Positions 9,201 through 18,500 of a stretch of 23,885 nucleotides of DNA are shown in pieces. A program made the translations under genes and the position numbers. How positions within the stretch are numbered: position 1 is the first letter of the stretch; each line of letters starts with the position of its first letter. Source of the stretch: CAYRMV01 sp964425255 (GTDB lineage Bacteria > Bacteroidota > Bacteroidia > Flavobacteriales_D > Crocinitomicaceae); the NCBI GenBank assembly GCA_964425255.1, contig CAYRMV010000040.1, forward strand, positions 1-23,885, given 5' to 3'. The notes under the pieces are model-generated. The model had not been told where the DNA came from and ran no database searches. It saw only the letters and a list, made by a program, of their open reading frames with translations.

Positions 9201-12200
9201 CGATTCGTACTCGCATGTCCAAAACGAACGCGCAATGAAATTCGCTAAAATTGTCGGGATGTCAGATACCATAACGCTGAATGATTTAGGAGATGACGGA
9301 AACATTGCAAATTATGCGCAACTTACATCCAAAGGTGTTAGAAGTTCGATGCGTGATGCCAGTGAAAAGAAGGATCACTACAATATTGTATACTTTAAAC
9401 TAGAACAGGATATTACATCAACGAATAAGTCAGAGGCAAACGCGGAAGTTATAAAAAAATATTTTACAAACGAAGACAACACCATTCCAGATCGATTTTT
9501 ATTCAAAATGCGCGTTGCATTGGGAAGATATGATTTGAAACCTTCGACAAATGAACCTCGATACGAGTATGTTTTGAGCGAAGGAAGCATCGATAAGGCA
9601 ATTAATGATTACTCCTACATTGGAGTTGTCGGAAATCAAGCCCCATTCAAATATGGATATGTGGTGCTTAAAGTTGAAAAAATCACAGAAAATACAAGCA
9701 ATTACTATGTAACTGAGTTGCAAAAGGCAAATTGGGAATATGCACGTAAAAACGTTCCTTGTACTATTTATGGAGATGTTGATTTAGGTGCTACGCAAGC
9801 AACCGATTATTGTGATTATAGTAATTCCCTAGACTTTGCCGTATTGGTTGGACTGGATTTGAACAAACGAATCAATAAGAAAAAATATGGATTGTTTTTT
9901 GACGAGGAAAAGAGCTTTATTCGTTTGTTTGAGCCAGATAATGTTAAATTTGGCGGTGGAGCCCGTATTTCGAAAATTACGTTTAAAGACAATTGGAATG
10001 TGTTATCAGGAGAAGAGTCGGCTACTTACGTTTGGAAATACGATGTTCAGTCAACAAATGATCGAGCCTCGACCTCTGGGGTAGCATCGTATGAACCGGT
10101 GAGTGGAGGAGAAGAAAATCCTTTGTATTCTTTGATGACGTACCAGGTAGCAGACAATCGGGGCAAACTGCCGTCGGAAAACAGAAATCACATTAATCCT
10201 CTGACGGACATTGCATACCCAGCGTCTGTGGTTGGATATGAGAAGGTGAGGACTTATTTTGATGGATTTCAAACTTCTACGGCAAAAAACATTGGTTTCG
10301 AAGAAAGTACCTATCACACGGCAAAAAAACACCCTGTTAAAACGATTAATTCTGTAAATTACGGTTATCCGATTAAAGCCGTAGATGATGATGAAAAGGA
10401 AAAAGGATTCTTCAAAAAGCATTTGGGTTTTACAGAGGGGTATGTCGTAGTTACCAATGATATGCACGGTAAAAAAGACCAAGACATTTTGTATGACTCT
10501 TATGATAATGAAATATCAAGGAGTAAATATAATTATTCACAAAACCTCAATCCGTTGAGCTACTTAAAAGACGACGGTTCGGTATTGAAGGCGCCAATTC
10601 CAAAGTCAATAGATGTTTACGTAGATTCATGGAAAATCACGAAGAAAACTCAGAATATTGGAAATTCTAATATGAAATCATTTGGTGTAATTTTAGGCGG
10701 ACCAATTCCACTCCCTTATTTGTTTTGGTTAAAGGATAATTTTACAGCAAAAGTTGAAAAAACAATTACTGGTATTACTCTCTCCAAAATAGTTCATGAA
10801 ATGCCTGTCTTGGAATCTGTTCAGACCACGTATTTGGGCTCGGTTAATACCGCACATAATCTATTGTATGATCCGGTTTCAGGAGATGTGATCTTATCCT
10901 CCTTAAACGATGAGTTCAACGATAAACTATATAGCTTTTCTTATCCTGCTCATTGGAAATACAACCAATTTGATTTGATGAGCCATTCGGATGGTGCGTA
11001 TGTCAAGCAGTTCGTAGGATCTGGAAGTAGCTTAACTTGGACACTTAGCAATGAGTATACTATACATGTCGGAGATGAATTGTGGATTGAACAAAGTATA
11101 AGCGGAGTGCCTCTTTTAACCAAGGCATGGGTATTAAAAATAGACAACGGAAATACCGCGCGACTCATTAATGCTTCTGGAACCGTATTATCAGGAGTAA
11201 ATTGGTTATTAAGTGATACTAAAGTCAGAATTTTCCGGACGGGAGTTAAAAACGTAGTATCTGCTTCCATGGCGCAAGTTACAACGAAAGTAAATCCCCT
11301 CAATTCAACTGCAACTACGTTTACCTTCCCAAATAGTCAAATTTTAGAATCATCTGCCATCACATTCGAGGAAAATAAAAATGTTGCTTGTAACACAACT
11401 GGAAGTATCAATTCCTCCTTGGGTTATTTAGGTGGAGGCCCAACGAATGCATACGCACTCAATCAAGTGGTAAACCCATTCTTGAAAGGATTAAAGGGAA
11501 ATCTTCGCTTGGCCACTTCATATGCGTATCAAACCAACCGTGTTCAGGATCCTGCAAGTACGTTAAATAACACAGTTCGAAAAGAAGGATATTACGATAG
11601 TTATACGCCATTTTATGCATTTAACGGAGGTGTCTGGAAAACTGTTTTTGAAATAAACGGTAATTACAGCAATTGGCGACAAGCCGGTCGTGTTGGTTTT
11701 TATGCTGAAAATGGAGAACTACTTCAAACCGAAGACCCACTCAAAATCAAGAGTGCCGCACTCACGGGAATGAACCGATTCTTACGTCCTGCTCAATCGG
11801 CTGTTGTCGCCAATGCAGGTATTCAAGACTTCGGATACGACGGTTTTGAAATCTATACCTTCAACGACGAAAATATGTATGTATCCCCAACTCCTCACTT
11901 TAGTTTGTACCAAGCGATTGTGAACGCAGGACTAAATCCGCTTACAAAAGAAACCCGTCACTCTGGAAAATACTCTCTAAAATTGAACGGAAACAGCACC
12001 TATGCCGAATTCAATGTACGAGGTGCTGACCCTGTCATAGAAGAGAACATTGTAAGTAATCAATACCAAATCAAAAATTGTAATTGCATTCGAAACTTTG
12101 AGCCGAAGGTGGGAGAAAAATACCTAATCAGCGCATGGGTCAAACAACCAGACCCTTCTATCAACGACGGAAAAATCACCGTTTCTTTCTATAATAGCGC

Positions 12201-12567
12201 AGGAAGTTCCAGTGGGTTACCCGTCTTTATCGTAATTCCGACAGAAGAGGTGATGGATGGATGGCAAAAAATCGAAGGAACAATAACCATTCCAACAGGT
12301 GCCGCTAAAATTCGCTTGTCGTTTCAAGCTACAGAAGGACAAACGGTCTTCTTTGATGACTTTAGGATTCACCCCCTCAAAGCAGCGATGTCTTCGACCG
12401 TGTACGATGAAATTACCCTGCTTCCAACCGCAGAACACGACGGATCCAACTATACGATTTTTTATCAGTATGATGAAAATCATCAGCTGGTACGAATTCG
12501 CGTAGAAACCATTAATGGAATACAAACCGTTTCTGAAAGTGAAACAGGAATCCGTAAAACAAACTAA
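6226..12567 (+). CDS. Giant SpvB/TcB-like shell protein, Rhs partner
   Basis: This 2113-aa protein starts with a hydrophobic signal or anchor segment (about 11-33). After a Pro/Ser-rich linker comes the SpvB-like signature at about 96-150: NGIMNEFTGDLSYSLPLLDI, FPLTLSYDP, WVGLGWNLSMGSINRE. That is the 'P-L-x-L-x-Y-x-x ... G-x-G-W-x-L' pattern that opens SpvB and TcB proteins. The middle is long, repetitive in beta structure and without catalytic motifs. Residues about 1905-2055 form a carbohydrate-binding-like jelly roll (HSGKYSLKLNG; YLISAWVKQPDPS; FFDDFRIHP), followed by a YD-like end (FYQYDENHQLVRIRVET). That C-terminus is common to Bacteroidota proteins encoded just before DUF6443/Rhs genes. 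By analogy with TcB-TcC it should form part of the shell that encloses the Rhs C-terminal toxin. The stop is 11 bp before the Rhs start. Confidence 0.75.
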   Translation: MTLLAKERVFKGISILLFYTFILELAIPCSLALDQIKQGYRKPFQLVSTPVNTPSQENELNDLANEFESVAEPNVPTAPSASGPSQPESSGFSVNSNNGIMNEFTGDLSYSLPLLDIEGFPLTLSYDPNISMEQEASWVGLGWNLSMGSINREMRGLPDDFSGDKVKRTFKTLDNEREGNSKTLSITVSGIPVTENDYFNRIFSVNVKSEFGFGKYFDTYTGEGKTKNISYRFGISVLGQGGNIGIGYDIDNQNGIGVNKYLGFDLAASYKGYSGGYSGQYSWASNSRSGITTKNSLNSFSLGKKGVVSSFVLGAEMGGQRGSSQSFGVHTYVPYLLTNNIMMGTSMDRQFGVKVYVGISGRTGISFKNFQHIYKLASYDNSINAYGYYHLAKSTGDPVAVLDYNQSKENSVDDNSIHLPFSIPTNDLFHCNAIGLSTNYRANRYEVVNYGNAAKGTVGFTISQHKVNDVTASPTKVGFQNTTGPSMTSDMSVNSKLNASHFPFINQSKTEDEKEYYLRTIGETTPLDETLFDDYGAYNPWSIGLNYSGTGATLSGTFMNGTPLPTDNEHVKKPSSVIHYREYTNAELERLNIQKSSYPLTLCGRLDENMFSSNVESYQVDASKPNLIGGVETINESGTRYLFMTPVYNYESTEVVFSASGLKESDPTFFNNTGLIQYSLGDNSVLNNRGRAQMYDSKTVPTYAHSFLLNYMFSSDYVDLTGNGPSNDDFGNYYKINYTQVYGKEDPFLWRLPMTGKASAPTKEKNVRLAYLGENIEIDKWDDVASYSHGKKDLWYGHSIESKNFIAVFCLEDREDQFSVVDDNGLFNGELNEDKPGKYLKKILLYSKDQLKASKENMSSVQPLQIVEFEYDYSLCKAYIANKNTHQGSTGDFSGKLTLKKIYMYSGQSDEGKKTPIEFSYSSINPNFAFNSTDKWGTYKPNNSDYPNHRFPEALQDIEGVSSATIHQNANAWKLKKVFIPTGGTMEFDYESDSYSHVQNERAMKFAKIVGMSDTITLNDLGDDGNIANYAQLTSKGVRSSMRDASEKKDHYNIVYFKLEQDITSTNKSEANAEVIKKYFTNEDNTIPDRFLFKMRVALGRYDLKPSTNEPRYEYVLSEGSIDKAINDYSYIGVVGNQAPFKYGYVVLKVEKITENTSNYYVTELQKANWEYARKNVPCTIYGDVDLGATQATDYCDYSNSLDFAVLVGLDLNKRINKKKYGLFFDEEKSFIRLFEPDNVKFGGGARISKITFKDNWNVLSGEESATYVWKYDVQSTNDRASTSGVASYEPVSGGEENPLYSLMTYQVADNRGKLPSENRNHINPLTDIAYPASVVGYEKVRTYFDGFQTSTAKNIGFEESTYHTAKKHPVKTINSVNYGYPIKAVDDDEKEKGFFKKHLGFTEGYVVVTNDMHGKKDQDILYDSYDNEISRSKYNYSQNLNPLSYLKDDGSVLKAPIPKSIDVYVDSWKITKKTQNIGNSNMKSFGVILGGPIPLPYLFWLKDNFTAKVEKTITGITLSKIVHEMPVLESVQTTYLGSVNTAHNLLYDPVSGDVILSSLNDEFNDKLYSFSYPAHWKYNQFDLMSHSDGAYVKQFVGSGSSLTWTLSNEYTIHVGDELWIEQSISGVPLLTKAWVLKIDNGNTARLINASGTVLSGVNWLLSDTKVRIFRTGVKNVVSASMAQVTTKVNPLNSTATTFTFPNSQILESSAITFEENKNVACNTTGSINSSLGYLGGGPTNAYALNQVVNPFLKGLKGNLRLATSYAYQTNRVQDPASTLNNTVRKEGYYDSYTPFYAFNGGVWKTVFEINGNYSNWRQAGRVGFYAENGELLQTEDPLKIKSAALTGMNRFLRPAQSAVVANAGIQDFGYDGFEIYTFNDENMYVSPTPHFSLYQAIVNAGLNPLTKETRHSGKYSLKLNGNSTYAEFNVRGADPVIEENIVSNQYQIKNCNCIRNFEPKVGEKYLISAWVKQPDPSINDGKITVSFYNSAGSSSGLPVFIVIPTEEVMDGWQKIEGTITIPTGAAKIRLSFQATEGQTVFFDDFRIHPLKAAMSSTVYDEITLLPTAEHDGSNYTIFYQYDENHQLVRIRVETINGIQTVSESETGIRKTN

Positions 12568-12578
12568 TCTTACTTACC

Positions 12579-15500
12579 ATGAGAAAAATAGCGTTTTTAT
12601 TTTTTATCTGCTTCATTTCCTTACCTCTTTTGGCTGCAAAAGAGCAGTACGTAAATGAAAATTCTGGATCTGCAGATCCAGTCATTGTGCAAGATCAACA
12701 CTACACCTTGATGGGGTCGGGTACTTCTTGGACTTCTCAGTTTACCAATTACGCTGTCAGAAACAAAGTGTCTATCGGATACAAACAAGATCAATATCCA
12801 ACGGTTACAGAAACAAGATCGGTGAGTTTATATATTGAGTACTGGACACACAATGGTACTGCTTTTGTTTACAATCAAACCACAAAAGTGCTGACCATTA
12901 ATTTTAATAGCTCAGGTTCAGTAGTAATCGATGATGCATCTGCCTTCATCTTTGAAGGTGCATACAAGATAAAGGTAACTCCTAGCTCCTCTATTCCGAC
13001 CAACATGTATTTGAGAACGGAAATAGATATCGAACGGTACTATACCTTCAGTCCAACAACTTCCATCTCCACACTCAATGCAACACTTTTGGGCACAGGT
13101 ACTCAATACATTCGATTTTATTGGGATCCCATTCTTGGAGCAGAAGAGTATGATTTGGAGTGGGCCTTTGTTCCCAACCCCAACAACCTGACTTTAGCGG
13201 GATCTAATTTAAAATTCGACTTTTATAAAAATGCAACACGCGTAATTATTCGAGATAATTTCTATGAAATACCCGCCATTTTTAACCGAGGCTTTATTGT
13301 TTACCGAGTGAGGCCTGTTGGGCGAAGAGGAACCAATTTTAACATCCGGAAAGAAGGTCTTTGGTCGGGTGTTGAATCAGGTATGGTGGAAAGTTTTGCT
13401 AAACGAATACAAATTTCAACCGACTACGAAGTAGGAAAAAACTGGGTACATCAAATTAGTTACTCAGATCATGGAAAACGTTTTGAAAGTATTGCCTATT
13501 TTGACGGAATCAATCGCGCTAGACAAAGCCAAGCCATCAATCCAGAGACCGAGCAAGTAATTGTCAATAATGTCTATTACGACCGCATTGGAAGACCTTC
13601 TGTGACCCACTTACCAACTCCAGTCGAAAGCGACGATCTCAACCACAGACCGAATTTCAATTTGGGGTCAAACGGACAACCGTATGGAACACAACACTTT
13701 GATTTTGATCAAGATCCTGTCACTCAAACCTGTCCACCAACTCTTCCACCAACGTATCCCTTCTCGACAACACAAGGGACAGGTCAATACTATTCGGTGA
13801 ATAATCCCGACAAAGCTGGAGCAAATGCCTACATCCCCAATGCTGCTGGACATGCTTTTACACAAATCGAATACATGAACGATCCAACGGGGCGAATCCG
13901 AAAATCAGGTGGTTTCGGACAGCAACATCAGTTGACCACCCACAGCAATCGGTACATGTATGAAACACCAACTCCCGATGAATTGAATCGTCTTTTTGGA
14001 ACGGAAGTGGGATACAATTCCCATTATCAAAAACGCATCACCATTGATATGAATGGACAAGCGTATGCCGAATACTTCGATATGGCGGGACGGGTCATTG
14101 CGAGTAATCTAATCGGAAGCAACCCAACTAGTTTGGATGCAATTGATGGAAATACGGGAGCAGCTCCGGTAGCAAATACCATCATGTCCAATGGCAGTTT
14201 AAATACGATCCAAAATGCAGAAGCCATTTATACGTTTACGGAAGCAGTAGTGATTGCTGGAGATTATCAGTATCAGCACACCTTTAGAACAAAAGAGTTT
14301 GAAGATGTCTGCCTTCCGGAAAACTTCTGTTATGATTGCTTGTATGACTTGGAATTTAAAATAACGTGTGGAGGAGTGGAAGTGCAAACAATCACCAAAC
14401 ACATCAATGGTTGGGAAATCAATGCAGCATGTCTAGGTGCTCACGATGAAACAAGTTCCATCAGTGTCAATTTAGAAAAAGGGGAGTATTTCATTACTAA
14501 AAAATTAAAAGTAAGTGATGATGCTGCACAGCTTTACTGGTGCAACTATGCAGATAATGAAATATGTTCCGACGACTTCTTCACACTATACAACCAACAG
14601 TATAATCAAACCCAATTCGGTTGCAACGATCCTCTTCCTCTAGATGAATACACCTCTCCTTGTGAAATTTATCGTTCGATGTTAGCCATGGATATGAGTC
14701 TCGGAGGGCAGTATGGAGATATTTCGAACCTCAATTCTTATGGAAATCCAATAGATCCACTGTCGATTTATAACATGAGTCATTCCTTACCGAATGGCGG
14801 AAACTGGCGAAACCCCGTTGGAGACTACCTCAATCATGACGGAAGTATTGCAACCATTCCTGTAACGTATTCTTTAGGGGTATATGCCCCTGCAGTGGTA
14901 AGCATAACCCAAGTTTTTACTGCTCCGAATGGACAAATGTATACCCATCCTGAGAACTTAGCTAATTTTAGTGACTTTGTTGCAAATTTCCAAAACGCTT
15001 GGGCAGATGCGCTCGTTCCATATCATCCCGAATTTTGCTATTTACAATTTTGTGAAGAAAATTCGGCGTTTCATTCTTATGCAGAACAGTTAACATCCAT
15101 TAGTACATACAACGAAGCATGTGAACTTGGCTTTTTTAATCCCCTTCAAACAGGAATAACACCAACCAGTGCCGCAACTTGGAATTATTATGACGGATGC
15201 GATGTCAATACAGACGGCGATGATAAGACTTTTTTAGATAGTAAATGGAAGGATGAAGTAGGCCCATGGCTAGAGAATTCCTACAACATCGGATTAATCA
15301 GTGATTCAATTACTAAATTTTATGTATTCCCTAGTAGTAATCGACATGTCTTAAGCTTGTGGGAATACGCAATCTGGCAAGCACATTGCCCTGAATTAAT
15401 TGATTACAGCAAAGTTATTGATTGTATTCAGAAAGCAGAACCAGACCCTTGTACCAAAGATTTGGTTTGGCAGATTTTTCAAAACGAGTACCGTCAAATA

Positions 15501-18500
15501 CGCGATTATTATTACTTGATTTGGCAAACTACCTACGTTTCTTATCCTTCAAACCTTGTAGGAGGAGGCTGTGGCCCTGCATTTAATGGCTGTATTGGTT
15601 CAAACAGTTATAGCCCCTCAACTCCTTTACGTCACGGAATTAAACCTTCCCAGCATGTCGATGGATCAACAGTTACACCTATATCCAATACAACAGGACC
15701 ATGTTCAAATGGAACAGCTGCTTTGTATCAAACCAAAGTACCCCGATTTGATAACCTTCCACTTCAAAATGATCCGGCTCCTATTGTGATCACGCCCAAT
15801 CAACAAGGAGTCGATGACTTAAATGCATTTATCGAACAGCAAACCATCGAGTTTTGCAGCGCGTCTTGTGAATCGTATGCCGATGATTGGATGCAAAGTT
15901 TAGAGGGGTGTGCGATGACCCCTACCCAAAAAACACAAGTTAGAAATGCGCTCATTGGGGTATGCATCAATGGATGTGATGCGGATAATCCGGGAGGATC
16001 CTCTACCATTAGTCCATCCAGTACGTTTACTTATGATTCCTTTCAAGATGTATTGGCTTCCATTTTAGGAAGTAACTATGAATCCGCTGTCTGCTCTGAA
16101 TTGCTACTTCCTGATCCAAAACCATACGGACAAGGCATTCAAACCCAAGATTTCAACGTGTTGGATAATTGTGGGTGTGACGTACTCTTACAAGCAAACT
16201 ACGATCTTTCCACCATGAGCCCACTTCCAGTAAGTGTCAACTCGTTGGAAGATATGATTTATTACAACGAAGGAATTAGCTTAAATGATGCATCTGCGAT
16301 GCTTTGTGCTTGCCAAAAAGCCATTGGCTACGCAGAGTGGACTCCTTCATTTACATGGAATACAACACAGATAAATACGATCTTAGCTGATGAAATCAAG
16401 CTCCCTGTTTCAGGACTAAGTTGTCAATCAAGTGAAATTTGTTATACCTGTTCACAGGTTCAACAGGCTGTTGGAGTTTTCGAGGATAGATTTAGTGATG
16501 AGTCCAATTTTGAAAATCACGATAATTACGAACTTTTGTTTACTACCTTCCTCAATAACGAACTCGAAATAAACTTTACTTACGAAGAGTATGAAATATT
16601 CCTTGAGCATTGTAATTCAGCCAATGAACCACTTGGAACGATAACCAGCTTCGGTGGGCTTTTCAAAGAATTGATGAATGTGGTCATTAAACAAGGAAAA
16701 TTGCTCACGCCTTCTTCCCTACCCGAAAACTTGGAGCAAAGTAACATCGTTTATCAATACAGCAACTTCCACCAATTTGTCCCCGGAAAATATTACTTTT
16801 CGGAGTGGAACTCTTCCCAACTAGTTCTGAAATTCGGAACAACTAGTAATTTCAAAAAGGCAACCTTTGACCTACCTCTTGATTTGGATTTATCGAAGGT
16901 CATCGGAATTTCTGAAATCAATGCAGAAGCTGTTTGTGAAGGAAACAACATTCGACTCAAACTAGATGTCATTGAATGCGGTCAAATTGTCAACAAATAC
17001 ATCTATGGGCACTCCAGTGATCTAGACATCGTGAAGGTATATTGCGAAAGTTCCCAACAATTGTGTTTTGATCCTTTCGCACCACAAGTGACTGGAGCGG
17101 CTTGTTTTAACCCCGATTTGATGGTGCTCAACAATTCGGTTGTAAGTGCATTCCAACAACAAATGGCTAACTTAAAAGCACAATTCATTGCCAATTACAC
17201 TGCTGTGTGTGCTTCCGCCTTTAACAGCGAAACAATTACCGCCGTTACACCCGAAAATAATTACCAATACACCCTATTCTTTTACGACCAATCTGGTAAT
17301 TTGACCAAAACGGTTGCTCCAGATGGATACGTCAACCATAGCTTACATATTAATTATAGTGCGGTTGAAAGCAGTAAACAAAATCCATCAACAGTCAATA
17401 AACCCAATAATAACTTTCAAACCATTTACAAATACAACTCCTACAATCAATTGGTGGAGACAACTAACCCGGATCAAGTTGGAGCAACCAAATACTGGTA
17501 TGACCGCTATGGAAGAATTGTTGCTTCGCAAAATCCAGTGCAAGCAAGCAGTAACCTATACGCCTATATTTTGTACGATGCTCTTGGGCGCCCACAACAG
17601 ACAGGACTCACTGCGTTTTCCTCAAGTACAAGTCTACAGTTAACAGCGAACATTGATGATCAAGGAGTGTCTTATCGAAATTTAGTTACCTCGTTAGCAC
17701 GCTCGGAAGTAACTTATACGCACTATGATGAAGCACTCAATGCAATAATTCCAACCAAATTTGAAAGCGGATTGCAAGAAGAATTGCGCTTGCGGGTAGC
17801 GGCTGTATTGAAATTTACAGGTTTGCCTCCAGGATCAAACCCAGCCGTGATTGATACATTCACTTCTGCGATTCATTATTCCTATGATCAGCACGGGAAT
17901 GTGATCGAAGTCCTACAAGATTATCCGGTATTTAACTATTTGGCATTGAGATATCAATCCACTCAATACGAATTTGAACTCCTCAGTGGAAATGTGAAAA
18001 AAGTGTCTTACCAAAAAGGAAAAAAAGACTTTTATGCTCATGTCTACGAGTATGACCTCTTGAATCGCCTCACAGAGGTATATACCACAACAAACGAAGT
18101 GTTCTACAACCGCGAAGCACATTATTACTATTTTGATTACGGTCCGCTAGCGCGTGTCGAAATTGGGCAGCAACAAGTGCAAGGAATGGACTTCGCCTAT
18201 ACCATCAACGGTTGGATCAAGGGAATGAACAGCAGCGTCATCAGTCCCAACCTCGACATGGGAAGGGATGGATTGAATGCTTGTCTCAACACAGCAAACA
18301 ATTATGCTAATTTGCACCAGAACTTTGCCAAGGATGTCAATGCGTATACCCTCGGGTATTACAACAACGACTATTCACCGATTGGCGGTAGGAACATGGA
18401 AGCAGCTTACACTAGTGCCGATATGGGGCAAGCCTCGGAACTTTTCAATGGAAACATCCGCAGTTTGGTTACCTCCATTGTGGGCATGCAAACCATGGGA

